DNA of 64,000 nt, from positions 73,229,697 through 73,293,696 of the forward strand of contig NC_059072.1 of assembly GCF_020497125.1 (NCBI RefSeq), read 5' to 3'. Origin of the DNA: Mauremys mutica. Lineage: Eukaryota; Chordata; Testudines; Geoemydidae. The notes under the pieces are model-generated. The model did no database searches. It saw only the letters and a list, made by a program, of their open reading frames with translations, and was not told the origin of the DNA. The position numbers and the translations under genes were made by a program. Below are positions 1-9,833 of the stretch, piece after piece (position 1 is the first letter of the stretch; each line of letters opens with the position of its first letter).

Positions 1-235
1 AACTCCACAAAGTCTCATGGTCAGCAAAATTAAAGGATATGAACAGATCTAGAAGAATCAGCAAAGACTATCTTCATCCACTGTTTGGAAGAAGATAACA
101 TAACCAATGCAGTTTCTGCTTCATATCCAGGTCTATAGTTAGATGATTGACCAAGCTCAAGAAAATCTGAGGAATCAAGAAACTGCTTGAGTTACCCCAC
201 CACAACCTTTTCAATAACTTCTCTAACAGTGGGAA
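1..235 (-). mobile_element. LINE reverse transcriptase fragment (L2/CR1-type)
   Basis: Translating the minus strand gives a degenerate stretch resembling the middle of a non-LTR reverse transcriptase: EVIEKVVVG, a stop, then LKQFLD, then RPGYEAETALV, then a weaker FADHETL. These match the pattern seen in L2/CR1-type polymerases, where a conserved EKVV/QLxxFL segment is followed by an R-x-G-x-x-T-E-T-A-L block and a D-H segment. Stops and frame changes show it is dead. It runs off the left edge of the window. Family identity is from motif recognition only. Confidence 0.5.
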
Positions 236-779
236 GTGGGATACAGGTTGACTGTTGCTGCTTTCATCTGTCATAACTCCAGCAGTAAGTTCAGCCAATG
301 AGGTAACAGAGGTTTCAGTCAATGAAAGCAGGGGGAATCCCACAAGAAAGGCTACTGCAAGAGAAACACTTGAGGTAGATTGTTTCAGCATTTCTCTGGT
401 CACAATACAAGTAGTGGCCAGAGGCAACAGCGGAGGCCAACTTTCTGCACATGGTAGGACTCAAGCTAGAGAAACAGTTGTTTTCTTCTTGCTGCAGCAC
501 AGGAGTCTGTCTGGCCAGAAAGCCAGAATCCCAGTTATCTCATATTTCCCACAGAAGCTTTTCATCAAAGAGCTAGCTTCTGTAGGATTCAAGCTTTTGT
601 GTTAAAGCACATTAAGAGGACTGGTAAAAAGGTGAGCGAGAATGAGATCCCCTGAGATGTCATCTTTCCTGAAGGTGACAGCCTGTCTCTGCCCTTCTGG
701 TTTGTATACTTCCTCCTGAACCCTAAACCAAGCCTTTCTTGGGTTACACAGCTCTTAAGCCTCTGTTTTGTAGATTTGC
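236..779. other. No gene recognised; possible further DIRS remnant
   Basis: Open frames here are short and unrelated to any family I recognise. Because the segment directly precedes a plus-strand DIRS recombinase remnant it may hold older DIRS sequence, but I could not align it convincingly. Confidence 0.3.
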
Positions 780-1345
780 AGTTCCTTGTCCTAAAACTAA
801 ATTCCTGGTACCATAGGACAGTCACCTCACCCAGAACAAGAGAGCTCTCTATGCTGTCCTGTAGTCCTCTGTACTTTGTCTTGCATAACAACCAGGTGGC
901 CCTTTGCACCTGTCCCAGATTTTTCACAATGCATAAAAAGGACCTCACTTTAGAGTATGTCTAATTCTAACCAAGTGGAAAAACTCTCCACACAGCTTTG
1001 GCCTAAGAAGGGCCTTTCAAACATACTTAGGCTTATTAGAAATCTTCAGGGGAAGCCTTTTTCCATTTCTCTTGCATGGTCCAAGGGAATCTTTGTCACA
1101 GTCAAATGGATATTGGTTCACTATTCAGGAGGCTTACAAAGCTACAGAAGTTCCTGTCCAGTGAGACTCAGAGCTCACTCCAGGGCCACCCCTAACTTGG
1201 AGAAAGGAGGCACAGGTGGACAAGTTCATAAAGCTGTGATTTTGGGTCCCCTGCACTCTTTCATTAGGCACTATCAGCAGAACACACAGGTATATGCAGA
1301 TGCAGAGACAGCCCTTGACCACAGAGCATTTAGAGCTCCTGTGAG
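780..1345 (+). pseudogene. Decayed DIRS-type tyrosine recombinase fragment
   Basis: Two plus-strand frames together follow the same order as the recombinase of the DIRS element at 58.7-62.7 kb. The first (from about 780) gives TRELSMLSCSPLYFVLH, matching the RRVSEL...YMVFHKDK region there. The second (to about 1340) contains RLRAHSRAT, the H-x-x-R region, and HSFIRHYQ, the region of the catalytic tyrosine. Tyrosine recombinases of DIRS elements integrate a circular DNA intermediate. Frameshifts and stops make it non-functional. No terminal repeats were found, so element boundaries are unknown. Confidence 0.6.
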
Positions 1346-2074
1346 AAGCCCTTACTTTCCCTTTCTAGTTCCCCCCATTCAGTCTCTTGTTCTGCCTACC
1401 TAAGGTAGGGTACTGCCACACAGAACTTAGTGCCTTCACTACTGCGAAGAAACCAAAACAAATGTCTTTGAATATTTATCTCAAATTTGGGTCAACATAT
1501 TAAACTTCCTATTATGTAAATGCAGTAGCTTTATTTGTCTGAACATAGAAAAATAAGTTAATTTCTCACTTTAGAGCACATATACATTTATGTGCGTTAT
1601 AATACTAGGATTTGAGATTAGGACACGCTTACAAATATATACATTTCATTATGGATAATTAAAAGCATGATATGCACCTCTTTGGCATGAACATCCTCCA
1701 TTCCCCATCTTCTTTCTTTTCCAAATCTTTTTTTCTGGACTTTGTCAACATGACAGCTTAAAACTGCCTGCTTTGCCTCACAAACACTCATTTTAGAAGC
1801 ATTTGCTAAAATAAGATGAGAACCCAGTCATCAGCTTCATTGATATTAACACAATTTTAAATGTCTCCTGCAGCAGAGCTTAGTGTCTTCTTTCATCATC
1901 TAACATATTTTCTAGTGATTTCAAGAAGAGGTTACGATTAAGCAACCACTATTATTAAAACAATCATATATGTAAATGTGAGCAGAGGGCAGGGAAGAGA
2001 AGAAGAAAATTAAGAAAAACATAGACAAAGGGGGAAAAGAAAAGGATATTAAATTGGAAGTGAAAGAATGTAAT
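1346..2074. other. AT-rich sequence without recognised features
   Basis: No convincing coding frame, RNA gene or repeat end was seen between the DIRS remnant and the first Harbinger element. Confidence 0.5.
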
Positions 2075-2077
2075 TAA

Positions 2078-2130
2078 GGCCTGGTCTACACTAGGACTTT
2101 AAATCGAATTTAGCAGCGTTAATTCGAATT
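2078..2130 (+). repeat. Harbinger copy 1 left terminal inverted repeat
   Basis: The outer bases pair with the right end at 11440-11493; the inner part carries repeated TTCGAAT-type motifs. It is preceded by the TAA target duplication. Confidence 0.85.
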
Positions 2131-2467
2131 AACCGCTCAACCGTCCACACCAGGAAGCCGTTTCATTCGACCTAGAGGGCTCTTTAGTTCGAATTCGGTA
2201 CTCCACCCAGACGAGGGGAGTAGCGCTAAATTCGACATGGCTATCTCGAATTAGGCTATGTGTGGATGCAAATCGAACTTAGTAGCTCCAGGAGCTATCC
2301 CACAGTGCACCACTCTGTTGACGCTCTGGACAGCAGTCCAAGCTTGGATTCTCTGACCAGCCACACAGGAAACGACCCGGGAAAATTTGAATTCCTTTTC
2401 CTGTCTGGGCACTTTGAATCTCATGTCCTGGTTGGACATCGGGGCGAGCTCAGCAGCACCTGCAACG

Positions 2468-3044
2468 ATGCAGAGCTCTCCAGCAGAGGAGTCCATGCAA
2501 TCCCAGAATAGAAAGAGGTCCCCAGCATGGACAGACCGGGAAGTCCTGGATCTGATTGCTGTGTGGGGCGATGAGTCTGTGCTTTCGGAGCTGCGCTCCA
2601 ACAAACGGAATGCAAAGACCTACGAGAAGGTCTCCAAAGCCATGGCACTCAGAGGATACAGCCGGGATACAACGCAGTGCCGCGTGAAAATCAAGGACCT
2701 GAGACAAGGCTACCAAAAAGTCAGAGCGGCAAACGGACGCTCCGGAGCCCAGCCCCAGACATGCCGCTTCTACGAGGCACTGCATGCCATTCTAGGTGGG
2801 TCTGCCACCAATGCCCCACCAGTGACCGTGGACTCTGAGGATGGGATAGTGTCGACGGGCAGTTCCTCGGCGATGTTCGCCGATGGGGAAGATGAGGAAG
2901 GATTTGTGGAGGACGACGTAGGCGACAGCGCTTACAATACCGCTTTCCCCGACAGCCAGGATCTCTTCATCATCCTTACAGAGATCCCCTACCAACCCTC
3001 CCTGGCCATTAACCCGGACTCAGAATAAGGGGAAGGATCAGTCG
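2468..3044 (+). pseudogene. Harbinger ORF1 exon 1, Myb/SANT-like DNA-binding protein
   Basis: The ATG at 2468 is chosen because the second Harbinger copy has the equivalent ATG (20654) and the peptide begins MQSSPAEE in both; the frame is open further upstream to 2387. The product has a Myb/SANT (trihelix-like) domain at about residues 17-100, starting AWTDREVLDLIAVWGDES and including QCRVKIKDLRQGYQK, then an acidic tail (GEDEEGFVEDD). In PIF/Harbinger elements this protein binds the element and brings the transposase to the nucleus. A GTAAGT donor follows base 3044, but a TAA stop at 3026-3028 closes the frame six codons earlier; copy 2 reads a serine codon there. The stop therefore looks like a nonsense mutation that separates exon 1 from exon 2. 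Confidence 0.8.
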
Positions 3045-3121
3045 GTAAGTGCTATAAACATGGAAACATTTATTTTTTAAAAAACAGGAATAAAAAATAT
3101 ATAAAAACTACATAAAAACTT

Positions 3122-3315
3122 TGTTGTGTATTTGGTTGTCATGGTTTTTGTTGCTATGGCAACTGAGTTAGATTATTATGGGTTAGCTCAGCCAGCTTCA
3201 GCCGGCTGAGTGAGCTCTCTCTCTCTCTGTAAACAAAATGGTGGTTTTGTTAGCTGTCAGCTCTCTGGCCTCAACTGATTTCTTCCTAAACCGGCTCCCC
3301 CCCAAGGATATAACA
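3122..3315 (+). repeat. Gypsy 5' LTR
   Basis: It begins TGTTGTGTA and ends GGATATAACA, matching 7525-7717 almost base for base. It contains a CT-dinucleotide run shared by both LTRs. Confidence 0.95.
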
Positions 3316-3317
3316 AG

Positions 3318-3336
3318 TGGCGACGAGGATGGGATT
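3318..3336 (+). other. Primer binding site, probably tRNA-Ser(GCT)
   Basis: Two bases after the 5' LTR the sequence TGGCGACGAGGATGGGATT is complementary to the 3' end of vertebrate tRNA-Ser(GCT) as I remember it. Serine-tRNA priming is known in mag-lineage Gypsy elements. Confidence 0.75.
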
Positions 3337-3439
3337 ACGGTGCTGCTCCAGTAACAGGAGGAAGTAGAAGTCAAGGTAAAGAACAAACAACCAAAAGAGC
3401 TGCTTGTTTGCACTGACTGTGAAAGTGAAACTAAAAATC

Positions 3440-6400
3440 ATGGCTACTCTGACCAGGCCACTGGAACCTTTTGATGAGAATATAGAGCAATGGCATGTGT
3501 ATACTGAGCATTTTGAGCTTTTTTTTATTGCAAATGACATTACAGAAGCGAAGAAGGTGCCAATATTCTTAAGTGTTGTAGGGGCTAAAACCTACTCCCT
3601 GCTACGCAGCTTACTACACCCTGTTAAGCCAGCAACTAAATCTTACAGTGACATTGTGGAAATCCTGGGGTCCCATTTTTCCCCAAAACCACTGGTAATT
3701 GCTGAAAGATATAGGTTCCACAAAAGAGACCAAAAGGAAGATGAAACAGTTGTACAATCTGTAGCCATTTTAAAAAAGCTAGCAGAACACTGTGAATTTA
3801 AAGAAATGTTAAATGATGCCCTGCGTGACAGGTTAGTGTGTGGCCTCTGCAGTGAAGCTATACGGAAGCGCCTACTGACAGAGGCTCAGCTTACCTTACA
3901 GAAGGCTGTTGATATTGCTGTCTCCATGGAACTGGCTACAAGGGAGGCGCAATACATCGGTGCATCCCCTAGGGTGCAAAAAGTGTCACAAGAACCGACC
4001 CACAAAACTGTGCAGAGTCAAGAATGTTACCGCTGTGGTAAGCCGGGTCACCAGGCATCGGAATGCTGGTGTAAGGACCTGGTGTGTCGACACTATGGCA
4101 AAAAGGGACACATTGAGTGTGCCTGTAAACAAAAGAAAAAGAGGCCTGTGGTCTGGCCAACAAAAAGAGGAACCCTGCATACCCTAGAGCAGACCAAGGA
4201 TGATCAAGGTGACACCTCATTGCAAGAGGAAGTGCTACTGCATGTTTTGTCTTTGGCAATGGGCTCACATGAATACTGGGTAACCCCGTTATTGGAGGGC
4301 AAACCTATACGCATGGAACTGGACACCGGTGCAGCTGTCTCGCTGGTCTCAGAGACTGTGTATAAAGAAAAGCTACAGCATCTTCCGCTTAAGGCAACAA
4401 AAACTGTTCTGAAGACGTATACGGGAGAAGCTGTGCCCATGTTGGGCACTATTGATGTTAAGGTGGAGCTCAATGGACAGGCTGCTAAATTGCCACTGTT
4501 TGTGGTGAGAGGTGACTACCCAGCCCTAATGGGTAGGTCTTGGCTTGGGAAGATTCAACTGAACTGGGCAGAAGTGCACCAGATGACTAAAGAAGAAACC
4601 AGTCTAACCCCTATACTAAGGAAACATGCTGCTGTTTTTGGAGATGATTTGGGAAGTATGAAGGGAATCACTGTGACATTGAACATTAAACCTGACAGTC
4701 CACCAAAATATCTGAAAGCCCGAACTGTGCCATATGCCATCAGGCCAAAAGTTGAAGCAGACCTGGAGCGCCTGGTCACCAATGGAGTCCTAATACCAGT
4801 TACCCATAGCTCATGGGCCACTCCTATCGTTCCAATCGTGAAGAAAGATGGCTCTCTCCGGATTTGCGGTGATTTTAAAGTCACTGTCAACCCAGTGTTG
4901 TGTGCAGAGCAATACCCGCTTCCCCGCATCGATGACCTCTTCGCAGGCCTGGCTGGGGGACAAAAGTTCAGTAAGATTGATCTGCATGTCGATGAAAAGT
5001 CCCAAGAGCTGTTGACTATTGTGACTCATAAGGGGCTTTATCGATACTGTCGCCTACCCTTCGGAATAACATCTGCTCCCGCCCTGTTCCAGAGGGCTAT
5101 GGACCAGATCTTGTGTGGCTTGTCAGGAGTTCAGTGCTATCTGGATGATATCCTGGTCACTGGAAGAAATGAAGAGGATCACTTAAAGAATTTAGAGGCT
5201 ACCCTACAAAGACTGGAAGAGTATGGCCTACGAGTTCGCAAAGACAAGTGTGAATTCTTCAAGCCCTCTGTTGAATATTTGGGACACATCATTGATTCTG
5301 CAGGTCTTCATAAGGCCCCTGCAAAAGTTAAAGCTATTGTGGAGGCTCCCCCACCTCGAAATGTAAGCCAGTTGCGCTCGTTTCTAGGACTCCTGAACTA
5401 TTATGGAAAGTTCATCTCACAGTTAGCCACACTGCTAAAACCACTTCATGAGCTCCTTGGGCAGAAAAAGGCCTGGAAGTGGACTGAAGCCTGTGATGTT
5501 GCATTTAACAAAGCTAAGGATGCACTGCTAAATTCTGAAGTTCTAACGCACTTTGATCCATCCTTACCACTGCAATTGGCCTGCGACGCCTCCCCTTATG
5601 GAGTGGGAGCAGTCGTGTCACATATTATGCCTTCAGGAGAAGAGAGACCTATTGCTTTTGCTTCATGCACTCTAAGCAAAGCAGAAACTAACTACGCCCA
5701 AATCGAACGTGAGGCATTAGGAATTGTTTTTGGAATTCGGAAGTTTCATCAGTACCTGTTTGGGCGAAAGTTTACTCTTCTCACAGACCATCGACCTCTG
5801 ACATCAATTTTTGGACCCTACACAGGCATTCCCCCATTAGCTGCTAGTCATATGCAACGTTGGGCATTGTTACTTTCAGCACACACATATGAAATCAAAT
5901 ATCGGAAATCCACTCTGCACGGCAATGCAGATGGCCTCTCAAGGTTGCCTTTGCCGGTCAAACACCAAGATAGTGCCCAAAAGGAAATCTTCTACTTTGA
6001 ACAGGTAGAGAATACACCCATCACTGCTACTCAGATAAAGAAGGCAACTCGCGTTGACCCAGTATTGTCCCAAGTTATGGACCTGGTGATGCATGGAAAA
6101 TCTCGACAAACCTCTCCGGTCTCATCCGACCTTGTTCCCTACATGTCCAAGCGGACGGAGTTATCGGTCCAATCTGTTTGTTTGTTGTGGGGGAGACGTG
6201 TCATTATTCCACCACCACTGAGATCACAGATGTTAGAACAGCTACATTCCGGTCACTGTGGAATAGTGCGCATGAAGGAAATTGCACGAAGCTATTTTTG
6301 GTGGCCTGGATTGGACAGCGCTATTGAAGAGAAGGCAAAAGCTTGTATGTCATGTCAGGGTGTGAGGAATGCACCCCAGTGGGCACCCCTACACCCATGG

Positions 6401-7393
6401 GACTGGCCTGAAAACCCGTGGCAATGTATTCACGTTGACTTTGCTGGCCCCCTTGAAGGAAGCATGTTCTTGGTGGCAATAGATGCCCAGTCTAAATGGC
6501 CAGAAGTCTCTATAATGCAGTCCACTTCTGCAGAGAGTACTATCCAAAAACTACGAGGACTCTTTAGTCGTTTTGGTCTGCCAGAACAACTTGTGAGCGA
6601 CAACGGACCGCAGTTCGTTTCTCAGGAGTTTCAAAATTTTATGAAGGCAAATGGGATACACCACATCACGTCAGCACCATATCATCCGTCCACCAACGGA
6701 TTAGCTGAAAGATTTGTGCAGACAATGAAAAACGCTTTGAAATCAGCAAGGGGACAACACTCCATTCAAAAGCGTCTGGATACCTTTTTACTTTCCTACA
6801 GAAACACACCTCATGCTACGACCCACGCATCTCCGGCCTTTCTAATGATGGGACGACAGCTGCGCACTTGCTTCGATCTGCTGAAACCTTCTGAACCCCG
6901 ACAAATTGTGCAACATCAGCAGCAATATCAAGTCATCAGACGGGCACCCAGAGCAAAAGACCGAACCTTTAGCCCGGGACAGCCAGTTTTGGCTCGGAAT
7001 TATACTTCCAGAGCTAAATGGGTCCCGGCCACAGTCATCACTCAAACAGGACCTGTTTCCTACACAGTCCGGACTGCAGAGAATCTTACCTGGCGGCGAC
7101 ATGTAGATCAGCTGTTGCCAGGTCATGCCAGTCCTCAGGACCCATCTGCAGTTGAGGGGTCTGACTTCACCTCTTCTGGTGAGGCACCGAATCACAAGTC
7201 ACCTGTTCCTGACTGTTCTCCTCCATTACTGCTGGCGGCTGAGATACCCCTTTGCCCAGCACGAGCTGATACCACCTCCCCACCCGTTCGTGCTGCGGAC
7301 CCTGAGCCCCTAGTGCTTTCGGGTGCAATAACACCAGAAGTTCGCCGTAATCCACCTAGAGACAGAAGGCCTCCTCATCGGCTAGATCTTTAG
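3440..7393 (+). CDS. Gypsy gag-pol polyprotein
   Basis: One uninterrupted frame of about 1317 codons from the ATG at 3440 (an open stretch from 3404 lacks an ATG). In order: gag capsid-like region; a CCHC zinc knuckle CYRCGKPGHQASEC (about 196-209) and a second one in which the second cysteine is tyrosine; aspartic protease LDTGAA (about 292-297); reverse transcriptase with Asp514 and YLDD (about 567-570); RNase H with CDAS (Asp716); integrase with an HHCC zinc site (about 936-972) and a D,D-35-E core (Asp1000, Asp1054, Glu1090); and a C-terminal GPVSYTV module. The product would copy the RNA into DNA and integrate it. Oddity: directly after Asp514 the conserved stretch preceding the HVDEKSQELL segment is missing, about seven residues in frame, which removes part of reverse transcriptase motif A and probably abolishes polymerisation. 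Confidence 0.95.
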   Translation: MATLTRPLEPFDENIEQWHVYTEHFELFFIANDITEAKKVPIFLSVVGAKTYSLLRSLLHPVKPATKSYSDIVEILGSHFSPKPLVIAERYRFHKRDQKEDETVVQSVAILKKLAEHCEFKEMLNDALRDRLVCGLCSEAIRKRLLTEAQLTLQKAVDIAVSMELATREAQYIGASPRVQKVSQEPTHKTVQSQECYRCGKPGHQASECWCKDLVCRHYGKKGHIECACKQKKKRPVVWPTKRGTLHTLEQTKDDQGDTSLQEEVLLHVLSLAMGSHEYWVTPLLEGKPIRMELDTGAAVSLVSETVYKEKLQHLPLKATKTVLKTYTGEAVPMLGTIDVKVELNGQAAKLPLFVVRGDYPALMGRSWLGKIQLNWAEVHQMTKEETSLTPILRKHAAVFGDDLGSMKGITVTLNIKPDSPPKYLKARTVPYAIRPKVEADLERLVTNGVLIPVTHSSWATPIVPIVKKDGSLRICGDFKVTVNPVLCAEQYPLPRIDDLFAGLAGGQKFSKIDLHVDEKSQELLTIVTHKGLYRYCRLPFGITSAPALFQRAMDQILCGLSGVQCYLDDILVTGRNEEDHLKNLEATLQRLEEYGLRVRKDKCEFFKPSVEYLGHIIDSAGLHKAPAKVKAIVEAPPPRNVSQLRSFLGLLNYYGKFISQLATLLKPLHELLGQKKAWKWTEACDVAFNKAKDALLNSEVLTHFDPSLPLQLACDASPYGVGAVVSHIMPSGEERPIAFASCTLSKAETNYAQIEREALGIVFGIRKFHQYLFGRKFTLLTDHRPLTSIFGPYTGIPPLAASHMQRWALLLSAHTYEIKYRKSTLHGNADGLSRLPLPVKHQDSAQKEIFYFEQVENTPITATQIKKATRVDPVLSQVMDLVMHGKSRQTSPVSSDLVPYMSKRTELSVQSVCLLWGRRVIIPPPLRSQMLEQLHSGHCGIVRMKEIARSYFWWPGLDSAIEEKAKACMSCQGVRNAPQWAPLHPWDWPENPWQCIHVDFAGPLEGSMFLVAIDAQSKWPEVSIMQSTSAESTIQKLRGLFSRFGLPEQLVSDNGPQFVSQEFQNFMKANGIHHITSAPYHPSTNGLAERFVQTMKNALKSARGQHSIQKRLDTFLLSYRNTPHATTHASPAFLMMGRQLRTCFDLLKPSEPRQIVQHQQQYQVIRRAPRAKDRTFSPGQPVLARNYTSRAKWVPATVITQTGPVSYTVRTAENLTWRRHVDQLLPGHASPQDPSAVEGSDFTSSGEAPNHKSPVPDCSPPLLLAAEIPLCPARADTTSPPVRAADPEPLVLSGAITPEVRRNPPRDRRPPHRLDL

Positions 7394-7510
7394 CTCGGGC
7401 GAACCCACGGTTATGGGGCAAAATAATCCCCGGGGTTTAGCCGGGAATGGAGGCAGTCTACCCTCCTTCTCTAGTCTAGTGTGTGTTTTATTTAGGGGAT
7501 GTTCTTATTA

Positions 7511-7520
7511 GGGGGGGAGG
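7511..7520 (+). other. Gypsy polypurine tract
   Basis: The run GGGGGGGAGG lies four bases before the 3' LTR, where plus-strand DNA synthesis of LTR elements is primed. Confidence 0.8.
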
Positions 7521-7524
7521 AATA

Positions 7525-7717
7525 TGTTGTGTATTTGGTTGTCATGGTTTTTGTTGCTATGGCAACTGAGTTAGATTATTATGGGTTAGCTCAGCCAGCT
7601 TCAGCCGGCTGAGTGAGCTCTCTCTCTCTCTGTAAATAAAATGGTGGTTTTGTTAGCTGTCAGCTCTCTGGCCTCAACTGATTTCTTCCTAAACCGGCTC
7701 CCCCCAAGGATATAACA
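7525..7717 (+). repeat. Gypsy 3' LTR
   Basis: Near-identical to 3122-3315; followed by the AACTT target duplication. Confidence 0.95.
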
Positions 7718-7722
7718 AACTT

Positions 7723-8502
7723 TTCCATATAAAACTATATAAAAAGAAGGTCCACACATATAGGGACGGAACAGAAATCCTCCTGGGACACTTCCACGAA
7801 GCTCTCGTACAGGAGCTCGAAAAGCCTCCGCAGGAGGTTCCTGGGGAGAGGTGCCTTATTTGGTGCTCCGTGGAAGCACACTCTTCCGCACCAGGCCATC
7901 CTAATGTACAGCGGAATCATTGCCTCCACCAGCATGGCAGCATACGGTCCTGGTCTGTGCAGGGATTCTAGCAGCATCCTCTCTCTCTCTCTCCGAGTGA
8001 CCCGCCTCAGGGTAATCTCGTTCGGCGACTACTGCATCTAATTAGGGCAATTAGTGTACTGTTACTATTGTGAATGCTTGACTTTTACTTTGCATAGCAA
8101 TGACCTTCCTTTAACAGCCACGTGTTGGAGGCCGCAGAGGAAAAGCATACAGTGATCTTTCCCGGGCACAGCCGCGAGGGGCTGGAACAGGGTCAGACTT
8201 TATGCTTTCCAGATTGCCTTCAGCGGGAGGGCACAGCTATCCATTAACTGTTAAGCAGCCTATAGTGTAGTGCTTACCAGGCCTGGCTGCTACACGGATT
8301 CAGCTGTACCGCCCCGCTTGTCCGATCTCCTGTGCAAGACCGCAGCCAATGAAAGCGTATTCCAAAATCTCGAACTTGTCCTGAGAGCTCATGAGACTAG
8401 GTGCCCTGTATGGTCTTGTTCACAGAAACTGAGTAGACTGTGTTCAGTGTTCGCAAACATGTATCTTTTCAAGGAAATCACTTCCTTTTTCCCATCACAC
8501 AG
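7723..8502 (+). other. Harbinger copy 1 ORF1 intron, right part
   Basis: This is the continuation of the ORF1 intron after the Gypsy insertion. It ends with a pyrimidine-rich tract and an AG acceptor at 8501-8502. The first part resembles the same intron of copy 2 (a stretch around CAGGAGGTTCCTGGGGAGAG is shared); the remainder differs strongly from copy 2. Confidence 0.65.
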
Positions 8503-9047
8503 CTGCGGCTCTTTCACGAACTGCCCCGGCATCCCCCTCACAGAGGCTGGCGCAGATTAGGCGGCGAAAGAAAAAGACTAGGGACGACATGTTCTCGGAA
8601 CTGATGGCCTGCTCCAGAGCCGAGGCGGCCGAGCAGAGACAGTGGAGGGAGACCCTATGTCAGCACCAGCGCTCACACAGCGAACGGGAGGACAGGTGGC
8701 GGCAGGAAGACCAGCAGGCGACTCAAACGCTGCTTGGGCTAATGAGGGAGCAAACGGACACACTCCGGCGCCTTGTAGATGTTCTGCAGGACCGCAGGCA
8801 GGAGCAGAGAGCCCCCCTGAACTGTATCTGCAACCACCTTCCCCCGCCACAAAGTCCTGTCCCCCCCCCTCACCCAAAATCACAAGAAGGAGGGGCGCTA
8901 GGGGCCGTGAAAACTGTCACTCCACCCCAGCAGAGCGCTCATGTACCAAACAGCTCTCATGCCATAAATTTTGAGAAGTGCTTCCCTTCCTGGATCACCC
9001 AGTCCCAAATCCAAGTTTCATCCCCCCACTGTGTAGTTGAGTATTAA
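8503..9047 (+). pseudogene. Harbinger ORF1 exon 2 (basic coiled-coil C-terminus)
   Basis: Joining the phase-1 donor at 3044 to the acceptor before 8503 keeps the frame of LAQIRRRKKKTRDDMF, a basic block that follows the Myb/SANT part in related reptile Harbinger proteins as I remember them. It is followed by a charged, probably helical region rich in Arg, Glu and Gln (HSEREDRWRQEDQQ) and a proline-rich tail ending at 9045-9047. The coiled-coil character suggests dimerisation or transposase contact; this is inference. Exon 2 itself is open, but it is cut off from exon 1 by the stop at 3026-3028. Copy 2 carries the equivalent exon at 23105-23478. Confidence 0.7.
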
Positions 9048-9833
9048 AAGTAGTTTGTTGTTATTCACTGTTTCCGTCACGTTTTCCTTGTCAGAAGACT
9101 TTGTGTGAAGGGGGGGGGAGGGTTTTTTTAATTGCGTAGGACAGCCTCCATTACCAGGGTACAGACTTGGGGGCAGGATCAACAGCAGGACACACACAGA
9201 CTGCAGTCACTAGGCACCAGGGTCATTCTGGGAGGTGAATGCTGCCCCGGGTCAGTCTGTGAGGTGTATGCTGCCCCAGGGTCCTAGCGCCTGACATCCA
9301 CAAATGGCAAGGCAGGCTGCCCTTACCATACCCTTCCACCCTAGCCACGAGCCTCTCCGATGCCCTGAGCCCCAGCAAGAGCCCTCATCCACGGACACAT
9401 ACTCACCCTTCCCACACCCCCCTCACCCCTTCCTACGCCCCAACCCCCAGCCCAGAGCCTGCATCCAAACTCCGTCCCAAAGATGGCACCCCTCACCCCT
9501 TCCTGCAAACCCACCCCTTCCTGCACACCCACCTGCAACCGTCCTTCCCCCAGAGACCGCTGTAGGAGCAGGAGCCTGTCATTCCTCTAGTGTAGAAGCG
9601 GTCTGGACATCAGTGCACACCGTACCCACCACAGTCTGCGTCCATGTTTCAACCCTTGAACAGGAATTCATAATTAAAGAAAACTTTATTAATAATCAGT
9701 GTTCCATTAAATTTATTTTAAAACGTGTGTTGGAAGGGGGGAAACCTGGAGAACGGGGTATGTAACCGCAGATCGAAGTCAACAGTCACTGAAACAGGCT
9801 CAGGTTCAGCTTCTCTGTAAATCAACTGGAGAG

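Larger units (their letters stand above)
3122..7717 (+). mobile_element. Full-length Gypsy (mag-like) LTR retrotransposon
   Basis: Two direct LTRs of 194 and 193 bases enclose one gag-pol frame. The element is flanked by AACTT at 3117-3121 and again at 7718-7722, a perfect five-base target duplication. A primer binding site and a purine-rich tract sit in the expected places. There is no envelope gene. It lies in the intron of Harbinger ORF1, so it inserted after the Harbinger did. The LTRs differ by one C in a C-run and one substitution (AAACAAAA versus AAATAAAA), which points to a recent insertion. Confidence 0.96.

Noticed and set aside
2100..2180. tRNA-like GTTCGAATTC motifs
   Set aside because: They belong to the Harbinger terminal repeats; there is no cloverleaf or A/B box spacing.
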